Positions 25,000 through 38,560 of a stretch of 64,000 nt of DNA are shown piece by piece. The notes below the pieces were generated by a model that worked only from the letters and a program-made list of their open reading frames with translations, had not been told where the DNA came from and ran no database searches. Within the stretch, counting starts at the first letter, position 1. Each line of letters starts with the position of its first letter. This DNA comes from Ceratothoa steindachneri. Taxonomy: Eukaryota; Arthropoda; Malacostraca; Isopoda; Cymothoidae. The position numbers and the translations under genes were made by a program. Location: assembly GCA_963969495.1 (NCBI GenBank), contig OZ018337.1:86898777-86962776 (forward strand). The letters run 5' to 3'.

Positions 25000-26240
25000 A
25001 TAGAAAACCTTATGTTCGATACGCATTGCATCTTTACCACTTTTAGTCACGATAATCACACATTCTTTGAATTTCCCACTTGTTCAAAGGTATTATCACC
25101 CTCACCATTATTACTTCCATACCAACCCCAGAACGCAATAGACATTATCTTAATATATTCCCTATTCACTCTTAGCCCCAGCCTCACACTCAAACACTTT
25201 CAAAGGTTTTGAAAGGCATTCCTAAATCTCCCGTAACTCTCTCTCTCTTTCACTAATACCAAGTCATTAGCACAGACTTTCATTGATTGAAAGCATCTCT
25301 CACCATTTCTCATCACTCTTTCAACCATTTTCTGTATGGCTATTCCTGCCCCACCTCTAAGTATTTGATTCAAGAAAATATTGAAAAGCCATGTCGAACT
25401 CACAATATTTTCATACCCACCCACACTTATATGTAAAATCACTCATTATACACTCCATACCTCATCAGAACCTTGCCATATTGCTTCTTTTTCTACCGAA
25501 TCATAAGCTTTCTACAGATCCAGATAATTTCTCAACCCAACTCATCTGTTATTACCTATCTTATTCATCCCATACCAACCGATCCTTAAGTTATCTTTAT
25601 TGTTTACCCAATGCAAGTTCTTTACGACCCACCTTCCGTACAAAACCATACTGACGTTCACCCTCTATTTTTTCCATTCACCTCTCGTTCTTTTGCCGTA
25701 ATACAACTGTAAAAGCACATTATTCTTTCAGTCTTCCAGCAATCTTAAACTTGTATTTGCCTTACAACACAGCCACTAGATCCATTCTACAAGAGAATTA
25801 CCACCACACTTTAGCAACTCAATGCCTCTATCTTCTACTGCGACAAACTACCACAATTAGCACTAACAAACCCATTCATGCTGAATTCGTCCATGCTCTG
25901 ATCGAGCATCTGGTTTAAACTCAAAATTCAACAAATCTTTTCATTCACTTCCTTTTTCATAGTCATGAAATTCGATCGCCTTATCAAATTGGTTTTTCAC
26001 CTTTCTCCTTTCTTAACCCAAAATCTTCTTTCACAACTCAGGATTCTCATTCATCTTCTTTCCAAATGATTGATTACCCGCTTTTTTACTCTGATCTTTC
26101 AGTTGTTTCGCTTCTCTTTTTCCTCCTTGTTTGCATTCATCGGCATCATTCTGACATTCTCGGCCGCACTATCAAATCATTTGTAAGTGCATTTTCTGTT
26201 CAGTAGAGACTGAAGAATTCATAACAACATTCTGTATTTC
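25000..26240 (-). pseudogene. LINE reverse-transcriptase remnant, minus strand
   Basis: Reading from high to low coordinates, frames interrupted by stops and shifts give the ordered landmarks of an arthropod LINE. The first is the linker FGKKMNENPEL (about 26050), followed by GIELLKCGGNSLVEWI (about 25830). Next come the QYGF-VRKVGR counterpart of QCGFRxGR (about 25650) and KAYDSVEKEAIWQ, the LEKAYDxVDR palm motif (about 25500). The last are STWLFNIFLNQILRGG (about 25380) and CANDLVLVKERES, where the catalytic FADD is CAND, then LGLRVN near 25190. The longest open piece is 25200-25442. The strand is strongly skewed, with 37 C and 9 G per 120 plus-strand bases from 25561. The RT is dead. Confidence 0.75.
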
Positions 26241-26740
26241 AGGGTTTTGCCTTTTCTTTGTAATCCTACCAAATCCCACCTAGGAGAACCTTTGCATGAC
26301 CTCCTTTACTTTGATAAAAGTATTTCAGATATGCTCCATTCCACCTTTAACCTTTATCTCCTCTTTCATTCCGAAGAATTCTCCCACACTTTCCCTTTCT
26401 CTTTGATTCAACATACAATCACCTCTGAAACCACCTTGCTCTGCTATTCACCCCGCCTTCTTCTCCATGCAGCAAACAACTTAATCCTTTTTCTGAAACA
26501 ACGAATTTGATACTCATGGGTTTATTAAACCCGTTTATCCCACCACCTTTTCTCCAATTTCATTTTTCCTTCATGTCTCCTCTTCTTCCATTCATACGTA
26601 TTGTTTTCACAAAAGTCTACCTGACATGGAAGATACTTCAGCGATCCACCATGAATGATCTTATCGCATTCTCCGTATTCCATTTCGTTCGTTTTCTTTC
26701 TCTCGCATAAAACATTTGCCGATTATTTCAACCAAAAACT
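26240..26740 (-). mobile_element. probable upstream part of the minus-strand LINE
   Basis: The same C-rich, G-poor plus-strand composition continues to about 26710 and stops abruptly there. I could not read a convincing protein motif in this part. It is assigned to the LINE by continuity of composition only. Confidence 0.4.
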
Positions 26741-29700
26741 TTGTACAAGATAATTAATATTTTATTGACTTCCTTGTATAGAATATATGTATTTATGTGT
26801 GACTGGTTAGGAATATTCAACCAAACTTCCAATGGATATCACCTGTATCCAGTTTTGCAAATGTGATAGCAAGCTATTTTGTCCACAATACAAATATACC
26901 GCCACTTTGCTGGAATTATAATGATAGGACACTGTTTTGACTATTTTTCTCAATTTGAGGCCTTTATTTCCTCTAACCAGTGCATTGAACTTGAAATGGA
27001 TAAATTTTGTTTATTTCTCATCTATTAAATCGTAAGGGAAAATTGTGTTGGTGAAATGGATTCATCAGAATGGTTTTTGGATTTGTATGATTTATCCATC
27101 AAGACTTCTTTTCTTTGTCTTCTAATTCTACTGAAGATAGTTGTTTCTTACTAGTTTTTCTTTTTGATATTACTAAAATACTTTTTATATTTGTTATTTA
27201 TATGCAATTTATTGAAGTTTAAAACATTTATGGATTATTCGCATTTTTTATTAATTTGGGATTAAGCCTTTATCTTTCCGCATTTTAGTGAAGGCTGCCT
27301 CTTAATTCGGCAAAGTTTCCGTCAATTCTCTTTTTGTTTATTGTTGTTTATTCGTATTACATTGTTATTTAATGTCAAATAGCCAATGCCTTTAATTTCA
27401 AAGATATTCTTCTAAATATTCTTTTAGAAAATATACATGTCGCAATAGGTGAGATTAAAAGAGCTTGAATTGAACTCTTTATTGCATACCAATTGTTAAT
27501 TGACGCGTCTGCAATGCTACCATTAGAATAAAATCTTGGATATTTGTGTCGTTTGTGCAGTTTATATGTGAATCATTCTCATTACCGAGCCTTTATTTTA
27601 ATAATATCGAAGATTGAATTTATAGCTCTAAATAATTCCACTAGAAGATTATAGTAATGTTTTGAGAAGGGGGAACTTTATCTCTCTAATTGTTTTATAA
27701 ATATATAACGGTATTTTATCACTCTCAGTTTAGAATACATGGACATATTCAAGTTGACTCATTTTATTTCCATTAGATCAGGAAAGATGACAGGAGAATA
27801 TGTTTCGAACGAGCAATGGCAGAATGTTTATGTCTATGTTTCTGTTCTGCTTTTAAATATTTTCCGGGAAAATTGAAGGGCTTTGACAAAGATTATAACT
27901 CGTGTTACAGTATTATTTTAATACTTCTTTCTTTCCTGAAGTGTTTAGTATGAATATTTGTAGTTAATACTTCTAGTTATCAAAGGGAAGTTTTGTGATT
28001 ACTTAGGTTTCAAATGCAGAAATAAGCAATATTGGAACTTCATAAAATATTTCCCCTATTTTTGAGACTTGAACAATTATATAAGGGATAAGATCACCCT
28101 TCTTAGGTGGAGAGCATAGTATGAATAAAATAACTGAGCTTATTCAGGAAAGTGACCTATTAATAAGAGGATGGCAGGGGATGACAGGTAGAGTAAAACA
28201 AAGAACATAAAGAAGGTGGGTCATTCATTAGGTGCTTTATGGTTAAATGGAAAACTTCTAAAATGATGCGGTGGATTATTTGGCAAAAGCGCAGACGCTT
28301 TAATGTGTAGGAGCGAGACTTAAAGTCTGAATGAAGAGTGCACATATAACGCAGTGCTTGATCTGGATAGGATTGTTTCAAAAGTGTTCTAAAAAAATCA
28401 CGAAATCATAACTATCACTAGAGATCTTTTCGAATGGAGCAAGATTTATAAAACTTGTGGGGTGTAACAGTAACGATAAATAAATAATTAACACTAGCCA
28501 TTAAAGGGGAACAACTTTGCAAACCGAAATGAAGGAGGATTAAATAGGATACCTCTTTGGGTGGTCTATAGAGCCATAAATCATTTTTCTTTATCATTAT
28601 TTTCCTTATTACTTTTCCACATAGTGTATTTGCATTTGAAAATTAACCAAATATTCCTCAAATTTTATCTCCTTTTTTGAGCTGCTTTTCAAAACATTTG
28701 ACCGAAATGTTTTTTGTTTTTCGGGTTTTATTTTTACTCAACAGAAAAAGAACCTTCCATTTAAATCCAAGGTAAACTCCAAAATCCTGGACAGGGACAT
28801 TAAATCCCCACAATACTTTGGGCTGATCGACATACAGGGTGTCATGTGGGACGGAACAACTTTTTGAAATCACTGATTTGATCCAATTTAATGGCCTTAA
28901 AATCCTTTTAGTATCTACGACTAATTCTAAGTTAATCTATTCCCGGACTATCCTAGGACGGAGTTTGGCAATTATATAATTCTAAAGAGAATGTAAACGA
29001 ATATAAAGCTTTTTAAATTTTGCTAGGATCGGCGAAATATTTATGATGTTTTTGGCAAATCAATAAAAAGCAAAACAAATCTTATGCAAAATTACTTTTG
29101 GGAGCAGGAATTTTTATGTAAGACATTTATAAAATACATGAAGACACCATTATTTGGAATCATATAGCCAATTATCCCAAAAATACAAAAGTTTCATTTT
29201 CTAGAAAACTTCCTCTGAGTTCTCTTTCTCTTTGCCATTTCAAACCCATTATGAAGGTAATTTGCCTTGGCTTAAGACAATACAAAGGGGATGCTACATT
29301 TTTATGCGCTGTTTTCACTGGGGCTCTTTTGTTATTGCTTCTGTTGAATGTGCAGAACCTATTGCTAGAATTCATAACTACATTAAAAAATATCAATATT
29401 ACTTTTTAGAAGTGATTTAAGTTAAGTAATGCATATGTAAATCTATCATACGATGAACCCATATTTAATTTGAGACTTGACCGCATGCCCCAAGAAATCT
29501 CTAGAAGGATTTTGACATCAAAGTAAAAGGATAGTTTGTTAAGCAACATCTAATGTGAGACATTAAATTTAGAAGAATACTGAGGGTGAATAAAAAATTA
29601 GGACAGGAATATATACAAGGGAATGTATATGAATCTGAATAGTTGCCTAAGGACCTTTCGGATATAATTACCTAAAGTGGTAGCTGCAAGCGCAAATGGA

Positions 29701-32700
29701 AATATTAATTGAATGAGGATGGAAAACTTCTCTTAAATCGTACGTTGAATCTTAGACAATAATACAATTCCCATGAGAGCAACAAAAAAACAAAGGGTTA
29801 AAGAAATTATCTGCATAAAATGGTTATAAATTTTATTATTGATATCTTAATATAAAAATCCTAATAAAATGTGTCGGATGAGTACCATTGAAGTGTTTGA
29901 ACAATATGAGTAGATTGACTGTTAGCTGGATTAAAAGTTTTGGACTTCAAATGAAGAAAAGCAAAGAATAAAGCAAAGATGGTGCATGACCCTCGTATTT
30001 TTGTCTTTTCTGTCATGTACATTAGTTCTTCTGCCAGAAACTTTAATTCGGTTGACTTTTCATGTGATCATAGTTATTTCTCGCCGTTCTATTAAATTCT
30101 ATTCCGTTGTCAATTGCTAAATAATATTCTTCGGAATTTTGGTGTTTCGATATTTTGTTATTTTGTGTTTAATAAATTATTTATTGAAATTGATTATTCC
30201 TATTCAGTGAAACTTGGGGTCCACTCGCTCGATGCACCTATTTTAAAGAATTATATCTTTTTATTCCTCTTTAGCAGTAGTAAGTAAAGGCAGATAATAA
30301 TAATTGGGGAGGAGCAAATGATCCTCAATAAACATATATTTATGTTTCCTTAGTTTCGATCTGTCCCTTTGGTAATTAAAACATTCAATCTGATTTATTA
30401 ATCCTAAATTTATGTTGTTAAATTAAATTATCATCAATAATTGTAGTTTTTTATTACTAGTCTTGGTTAAGTACTTGAGTTAAGAGAAGATAAGTGGAAC
30501 GATTCCTGCTGTCTATGACATGGGATTATTAGCTGTTTTTGATGGAAAAGTTGAAACAAGCGCGAGGAAAAAGCTCTTCCTTGGTTCAAACAGAATTTCA
30601 GAAATTTTCTCGAGGGCTAAAAAGGTGAGTAGGTGAGAAAAGTAAAAATACACCTCTCTCTTTTCTAAAAAAAACTTTAACTTTTTAAGGTTTGCAAACA
30701 TTTGCTCTTAGGAAAAAGTGCAAATATTTAGAGTTTTGATAGGAAATAAATCTCCAACCAGAAAAGACCATTGGTAGTCAGATGAAACGAAATTATCTAT
30801 CAGTCTTCGTACATTTTATATTTAATTAAATGATTTGATATTGAATTAGTGAGAAAAAAGAATATATAACTTCCCTAATTAATAATGCAAAATAGCACCG
30901 AATTCTCTATGAAAGTTTCTTATTTTTCTTCTCATTTGTCGGTCTGTTGCTTTTGCCAAATATCAGCGTGTCCCGATCCTTCCACTTAAGATTGAGTGTA
31001 GATATTTGATGTTTATGACGCTCTTTATTGAACGTTCCTCAGGAGTGTTGAAATAAAGACTAATTTATCTGAAGTGAAAAATAACCTGCGAGTCATGATG
31101 GAGATCTTAAAAATTCAAGGTCTTACCTCACCAATGAAGAGTATTGAGAGACGAATTGTTTTTTTTAAATAATGGAAGTACTAATTTCATTAAAGTTAAA
31201 CTATCTATGCTATTTTATGGGATACTTTAAAAAATTATGATACTATGAAAATCAATATATTATTATTTATATTCAATTTAACATCTCCCTGCGAAAAATT
31301 GGCCATTAATAGGTTAAATCGGAGTTAATCATAGTTTAAATAGAGGCAAAGATGTGATATTCTTTAAAATAAAGCAGTCATTTTGGAAGGATATTTCAGA
31401 GTAATGTAGATAGGGCTTAATTTCTATTTATTTAATAAAAAAATCAGAAACTAACAGATAAATTTATTTAAGATAGCTTTGAAAGAAGTTTGTACATACA
31501 GGGAAACGTTATAGGATCCTCAGAGTTTCAGAAGCCGTGAAAGGAAACTAAGGAGGCCATAAGCAGCTGAAGCCAAGCAACTCCCTTGAACTTCATCTTC
31601 ATCTGAAACAAAGCCAGAATCTGCGTCGACATGACATAGTATTTGGGAGAATTTTAATTTCAAAATTTAAGTCAAACTTTAATAAATAAATTTAGAGATC
31701 GATAATGTATTATTTTGAATATTTTCTGAAGTTTTTTTCAAAAATATCCATGGCGCATAATTTGCAAAATTAGTTGGGTAAAAGTTGTTTCAATTTATAC
31801 ATAAAAATATCTTTCATAAATACGATTTTACAATAGACAAAGACAATAGAAAAGGACACATAATTAAGGTAATGATATATTTACGTAGTTTATTGTATTA
31901 AAGTAATAAAACTTTAATGATTGGCTATAATCTTGAACTCTGCCATTTAAGCAGCTTTACATTTACTCTTTCTTTAAAGTGATATCGTAGAAGGAGGAGG
32001 AGTGATTATGTTCTCATCCTTCACATTTTCAAGGAGGAACTGCTGAGATTTAGGCCAATTAAAATGAATTTTCCTCTTATTCGAACTTAGAGAATCATTG
32101 TTCGATTTCTCAGTTGTTCAGAAAACAACTTTTTATTTCAAAACAAAATTAAGTCTTTTATGTTAACTTTAGCAATGTGTAATGAATTAGTATTCTGACA
32201 ATTTGACGCTGAAACTAAGTTATAGCAAGTTACACGATATTTACTCATATACAATGGAGGGTTTAGGGTTGTTTGTATAGTGAATCTGAAAGGGTTTAAT
32301 TCTCGTAATTTAATCGCTCTGTTAAGCTCCTTCATTTTTTCGATTGTAACGTCTCTCCATTTACGTAAATATATGTTATTAGATATGTAAATAAAATAAA
32401 AGCCTCAAAGTAAAGTATTACGATTAAAATATTGCTAAAATATTGAGAAATTTGAGTATTCAGAAATATATCTAATTAAGAAAAAATCACATTGGTAAGA
32501 ATTTATCTATTTAAATAAAAAATTCAAAGATTTTGTGTCTGTCGGTCAAGTCCTCTCTTAATATGTCCGTTATGGGTGCAAATATTGGTCTGCTAAGATA
32601 ATTTGTTAAAAAACCAAGAAGAAATAATACAGAATATACAAAAACAAGTCGGAAATTATTATTATTTTATGTATGTAAAATATATTCTGCCAAACTATAA

Positions 32701-34559
32701 AGGGAAGGAAGAACATGTAGATGGACTTCCTTTCATTTAATACGTGGATTTCTCCTATTGAGAATAAAAAATAGGAATGAATACGAGATAGGATAGGCTA
32801 GAATTGGTATCTGCTCTACTTTTCTGTAAAGAAGAATTACACAGAAACAAACTATTCTGTTCAAATGCAGCAGCTTCTGTCATAGTAAGAAAATAGGTGA
32901 AAATGAGTCTGAAAATGTAGAAATTTTAATAGAGATTTGTATTAAAGGTAATGAATAGCCAAGGAGAAACTAATTCAGAAAAGGTAACCAACCTCACAAA
33001 GAAGCAAAAGTTTAATTACCTTTTCCTATGATAAGGAGTGACACTTTGGAAATCAAGGCATTTGTAATGCACTACAAAATTTCAGTTGTCTCAGGAACAA
33101 GAACATTTCAGCTAACATTGAAGGAGATCCTAAACCAAAAATGAAACGTCAAAACGCCAGAAACATCCTTAGACATAACTGAAGTAATAGAAAAGTTAGT
33201 AATCGTTTTCCGTCTGATTACGTTCAAAAGCCCGTAAACTACATACCAAAAGAAAGTTAAAATATTCAAATTTACTATGCCTTAATGCCTGGGATTATCT
33301 CCCGGACAAGAATAAAGCAGTGTAAGGTTGCTATTCAATGGCCTTGAGTGTTGTCGCTCCCACCCCCGTTACTATAATCCTATTAGCCTCGAATATTGGA
33401 TACAGTCACTTGCTTGGCTTAGATGAGAATTTGCCAACAGCAGAAAGATGGCTAATCATTGCTATTGGAATGGCTTAGATTAAGAAACCAAATTGATTAG
33501 AAAAAACAACAAAAAAGGAACGTATAAACAGTGTAACAAGAACCAAATTACCTTCGCATCTGAATGCTCGAGCCCAGAGATCTCTTAGAAAATCGCTTCC
33601 ACGAACAGACCAGCAAACATTTATGTTCCTGGAAATAAACAATAGAAATTGAAATTTCTTTCTTGTTCTTGGCTTCCTGGGAATAAATTTCCTTTCATGA
33701 TTTGCTATGAACTCACACTTAGAAAGAATTAACTCCTGCAGATTTTAATGAATTTCAGATTGAAAGTTACTGCAGGCGTTAAAATAAGTGATAATGTTTT
33801 TATTTTTATTTTATTCTTAATCCATATGTTAGGTCATGTTTAAGGATTAAAAGGAGGAATTAGTATAGGAACATGTAATATAATCTAATTGGAATGTACT
33901 TGTCTAGCATTTGCAAATATTACATAATATAAGGAATATAGTACTAGTAAAGGTTATTTCCTTTTAATGATAAAAAGAAAAATTTAGTGGGCTTATTAAT
34001 TTTAATTATTTCCCTACCTTAATCTTTCAAATCCGCAATGTGGTTGGTTCAGAAGAACTGCAGGCCCTTCAATCTCGAACGCATTTCCTTATGTAATAGT
34101 AGTTTTGCTGTTACCGATGACACTTATATAAAAGTAACTTCATTAGTACTAATTGAAGTACATCCAGAAATATCATAGGGAAATTATTATAATTAAAACA
34201 GAAAAATAGGTCAAATTGAATTTTGAACAGCATATTTTCTGTTCTTCCAGTAAGTCTACATAGGAGCTCATGACAAATATTTTGCACCTCATTGAGTAAT
34301 CTGGAAAACCCCTCGGCTTAAATCATCCCTAGACAAGAAAACAATCGCCTGAACAACTCATCCACGAATGAAATTCTTTTGAATCACCATCGGACAATCG
34401 ACCAAAAAATATTTCTTTTGAGTGATAAAATGTTTATAATATAATTGTTAACTAATCAACTTCTCATCTCTTTAAGTTAAACCATTATTTGCCTTGGTTT
34501 ATCTATATATAATGAGTTCGTCGTCTTACTTGTTAATACAGAGACAAAGATTTTAACCC
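26740..34559. other. long A+T-rich intergenic stretch
   Basis: Almost 8 kb without a recognisable gene, element end or RNA gene. Frames are all below 75 codons. An LTR-like phrase (AATAAA near 30170, then TTGGGGTCCACTCG near 30215) was considered and not accepted. Confidence 0.5.
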
Positions 34560-34569
34560 TTTGATCAGT
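34559..34569. repeat. direct repeat, left target-site copy of the SINE-like element
   Basis: CTTTGATCAGT here and CTTTAATCAGT at 35083-35093 differ at one of 11 bases and bracket the GC-rich unit, as a target-site duplication would. Confidence 0.6.
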
Positions 34570-35082
34570 TAGTTAGCGCCAATCCTTCCATGACACTGGG
34601 AGGATCCCCGACCGAATAATTAAATTCTTTATTTAAGTCCAGAATGATAATCGCTAGTCGGCGCGAGGGCCCCAGGGGCCGGTCTAACTTTGGGTAGAGG
34701 TGCCAGGAGGTATTATGGTTAGACACCAAACATCGTTCAGGTGGAAGCCTTCGTCATCTCGGGGGAGAGGGACCTGTTCCCCGTTAGAGGTACGTGAATA
34801 AGATACCCATCGGGGCAGGTTTCCTTGAAACAGAGAGAGTGTGTGTGTTGTGCTGTGAAGGCGAAAGAAGAAAAAAAGCAGTGTTGTGATTGGCTTTATG
34901 TGAGATGAGAGGTGTAAGATCTACTTACCCGATAACGGCGTGAGCACAGCGCGTCCTCCAATCGGTAGCCAGAACTCTACGTGCACTAATGTTTGTGTCC
35001 GCTCATGCCGGATTCGGAATCGAACCCCGTACCGCGACGTTGGGAAACCGACGCCGTATCCACTCGACTAGCATGAGCTCTT
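34570..35082 (-). mobile_element. SINE-like unit with a tRNA-like head
   Basis: A 513-bp GC-rich island bracketed by near-identical 11-bp direct repeats. On the minus strand it starts, four bases inside the repeat, with a 78-nt tRNA-like sequence carrying perfect A- and B-box promoter elements. The rest (about 430 bp) is a non-coding body with no ORF of note. This fits a tRNA-derived SINE transcribed by RNA polymerase III. No poly(A) tail is seen; the 3' end reads GCTAACTA. The body matches nothing else in the window. Confidence 0.65.
35001..35078 (-). ncRNA. tRNA-like head of the SINE-like unit (pol III promoter)
   Basis: The two ends form a perfect 7-bp acceptor-like stem (GCTCATG with CATGAGC). 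The A box TAGTCGAGTGG (35070-35060) and B box GGTTCGATTCC (35026-35016) fit the eukaryotic consensus exactly and lie 33 bases apart. An anticodon-type stem of six pairs has one T-T mismatch and a nine-base loop containing TTTCCCAA. The D and T stems are imperfect. It is therefore tRNA-derived rather than a functional tRNA, and no amino-acid identity is assigned. Confidence 0.65.
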
Positions 35083-35093
35083 CTTTAATCAGT
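35083..35093. repeat. direct repeat, right target-site copy of the SINE-like element
   Basis: Matches 34559-34569 at 10 of 11 bases. Confidence 0.6.
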
Positions 35094-36620
35094 AGAATCT
35101 AGTAGTCCTATATCTTCCTATGATTTGTAATGTAATTATTTATTCGAAATATAAATATGCATAAATATATCAGTTTTTTCCTCATTTGTCGTCTGGAATT
35201 CTGATCCCGGATTTTTATTTTACAAAAACTTCAATATAAGATAATCATTGCCAACATTTCTACATTGGTAAACCTACATAATGATTAATTTTCTTAGGCC
35301 TCATGGCAAATCGTCTCATATTGTGGTACCGCTTTTTGTCTTCTTGGGTTTTAACAAATTTTTTACCACCTTTTTTCCATAATCTCAAAAATGTAAATTT
35401 CTGAGAAAAACTTTAGTTTAAATTTAACTCAAAGACGACATGCCCTCTGATTGCGACATAAATAAAAGAACTTTATTTTTCGAATGGAAGATTTATGTTT
35501 GCAAACTACATTGCTTAGTTAAACTACATGATTTATCAGGGCATTTAAATTCAAATACCTATTTTGAAACTTTTTTGAGACCTAAAATTAGTGCAAAACA
35601 AATTTAAATTAAATTGAATTTTCATACAAACCTTCCACATATTTCGTGTCTTTAGGTTTACATCTTCTCATGGTGCTACGGCACATGTATATTATAATTA
35701 CCGGTAAACTGCAATGTATAAAATGAGGAGATACGATTTTCAGAGCAATGAATGGTCACTTTTAAATTGCATTGGCTATTACAGATGAGCGCCAGGATCA
35801 GGAGCGTCTCCAAACTAGAAGGAATATTCGATGCAGTTTAAGTAATACTTCAGTTTAAAGGCACTTTTTCTGGGCTACAATCTAGGCCTAATGACGTCAG
35901 AGGGAAGCTTTAAATGTGGCCAATCACGGCGTTTTATTTGTTTTGTTATTTTGTTTTTAGCCTTTATTCATTATTAGTTAGTTAATACCTACAATTATTA
36001 TTTAGTAATGCTTGGATTTTTTATATCTAAATAAGGTATTAAACCTTTCACGTTTGATTTAGAGAAATTTTTAAAACTAAACCATTAATTTCATACACTA
36101 GCGATCCTTATTTTAACTTTATTTCCAACATTATCAACCATCGATGCAAGCTGTTAAAAAAGCGCAATTCTCGCGAACTTAGTTTTTACGACTTTAAAGC
36201 GCTTTTTGCAACAGAAGCGCGGCTCGATTATAATAGTGTAAGGTCAATTTTTTTTAACTTTTGTCACGAATTGATTAGTTATTAAGTAATTTAAGGCTAC
36301 AATAATGTCGCCAAAATTTAGTAATCTCCTCTTTCATTCAAATCTGCTGTTAACCGTTCGAAGTAGTAATATTTTGAATTTTTTCAGCTGCGGGCTTGGG
36401 TGGGGTAAGGTTGGCGAAGCTTTCCATTTCTAAAGTAACTAAAAAATGTTATATTTTTCTGGCACAGGTTGAAATTAGGCGGCGATATCATCTTTGTTAT
36501 TTTGATAAACATGCGATGGTCTCTGTACGTTTATCGAAATAATAAAGACGTTTGGGCTGCCTACTTTAGGCTATTTTCCCTAGGTTATGACATCAATGAA
36601 GCGGAAAATAATAGTTCCAC
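35094..36620. other. A+T-rich intergenic DNA with a CRE and CCAAT motif
   Basis: TGACGTCA (35892-35899), a full cAMP-response-element palindrome, lies 20 bases before CCAAT (35920-35924). There is no TATA box or ORF placed to make a promoter convincing. Otherwise nothing is recognisable. Confidence 0.4.
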
Positions 36621-36854
<234 letters not shown>

Positions 36855-36959
36855 TAAAAAAAATATATATGATCCAGGGAGCGTGGTCTTATATTTTTTA
36901 AGTCTTAATTTATTGTTACTTTGTAAAAGCTGCAGAGTAGCGAAACGTTAGTAATAAAC

Positions 36960-38110
36960 AAACTTATAACACTTGTGGTTTGCATTTATTCTCTCTCTCC
37001 TTTCTTGTCATAGAAACCGATCAATATATATATTTATTTATTAAGCCAACCTATCGGTTAAACTTCCCTTTCTTTCTCATTTGAATAAAGGTTTTGAGCA
37101 AAGTACATAGTTCGAATTTTGTAGTTTTTTAACATAGTATTTGTATTTCTCCAACAGATTATCTTAATTATTTTGGAGTTAGATAATGAGGGACTGATTG
37201 TCTGCATCTTCTTGAGGATGTTGTAAACATCATTTTAGGTACGACTTTGTTTTTTTAAGGTTGAAGGTTGGACGTTTTTAATGTCGAATTTGGGGCACGA
37301 ACGAAATAGTCATGGTTAATAAAATGGAAGATTTTGGTTAATTCTTTCAATCCCTCGTTATTTGGTGGGAAATAACTCAGCACATTTAGTTAAAATCTTG
37401 GAATCACGCCATGTGGCGGATAATTCCCATTGCTCTTCTTTGCTTTTGATGTTGCCAGAGAAGAGATAATTAAATTCATGAGGAAGAAGATCTTGTCATT
37501 AGCCAATATTTTTCATTGCTTTTCAAATGAAGAAAACTTTTATTGAACGTAACTGTTATATTATTTCGGTTGTAAATGGAACTAATTATTTAGTGCAGAA
37601 AATAGCTTAAATTTGTCTGAGATAAACATTCTTTTCTTCTAGAGATTAGCTTTTGTTATTTTATTCTATATGACAAGAATTGTTAAAATCTTTTCTCCAA
37701 ATCTTTCATCCAATGTAAAGGTTAATCCCCCTTCAAACTAACTCGTGAAAATCATGTTTTGTCTTCCCTGTGAATTGATAATTTTGGCATAAAAACACTA
37801 AATCTAGAAATTATGGTGACGAGTTTATTAAATTATATTTTCGTGAAAGATTTTCAATGAAAAACCTAATTTTGATAAGATACTAGTCAACTTGATTTAG
37901 TTATCTTTCTTATATTATTTAAATCTCTGCTCATTTAATCATCATCATCACCATCACTAGCTCTATAATTTAAAAAGGGGATTTTTTGATTATTTGAATA
38001 GTATTTTCATCTTAGTTTTTTTATGACTTATGTTTTATTTAACAAAGTTATTTCTAATAATTCTTTTATAATGTTAAAAAATAAAATGGAAAAGTCCAGA
38101 AATGAATATA
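36960..38110. other. A+T-rich intergenic DNA
   Basis: No frame of note and no element recognised. Confidence 0.5.
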
Positions 38111-38278
38111 ACGGTCGTATGCTAAAACAAATGTGAAAGGAACATTTAGGCAAAAAACCTAACTTTTTTAAAGTATTTTACCTTTTAGCCTTTTGCGTAT
38201 AATAAATTTAGAAATAATTGTGAAGCTACAATAAAACGGATAAAAGTGCATTTCACATTTTTCGTAGCATACGGCCGT
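38111..38278. mobile_element. small MITE, about 168 bp
   Basis: The left end ACGGTCGTATGCTA..AATGTGAAA and the reverse complement of the right end (ACGGCCGTATGCTA..AATGTGAAA) match over about 28 bases with few differences. TA lies just outside the left end and overlaps the right end, so a TA target site is likely. There is no coding capacity. Confidence 0.65.
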
Positions 38279-38299
38279 AAGTATCAAAATTTTGTGAAT

Positions 38300-38560
38300 T
38301 TTTTAAATATCAAAGAATTACAAATCACCGGTGAAGTTCGGAAAATTTACTTTTATATATCTTCTTCTTCTATAACTAAATTTTAGCTTGTGAAATTTTG
38401 AAAGGAGGTAAATTTAGTTATGATTTCCTTTTTAAATTATTATTATTGGCGAAGTTCCAAAAATTTATAAAAAATTTAACCATGGCTGCTTTCTTAATCT
38501 TAGTTGCAAAGTGCAAGTTCAAACTCGTAGGGGAAAGTAGCAAATTCATTGCCTGGTCTT
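38300..38560 (-). repeat. dispersed repeat family C, copy 2 (inverted)
   Basis: Reverse-complement partner of 14660-14960, with exact 12-base and 20-base blocks at 38547-38558 and 38470-38489. It lies between the MITE at 38111 and the Gypsy LTR at 38760. Confidence 0.65.

Noticed and set aside
30160..30235. LTR end with a TTGGGGTCC primer-like site
   Set aside because: No LTR start, no second copy and no pol sequence; the phrase alone is too weak.
35001..35078. Functional tRNA gene
   Set aside because: A and B boxes and acceptor stem are good, but the D stem is absent, the T stem is imperfect and the anticodon loop has nine bases. Position at the end of a duplicated-flank unit favours a SINE head.
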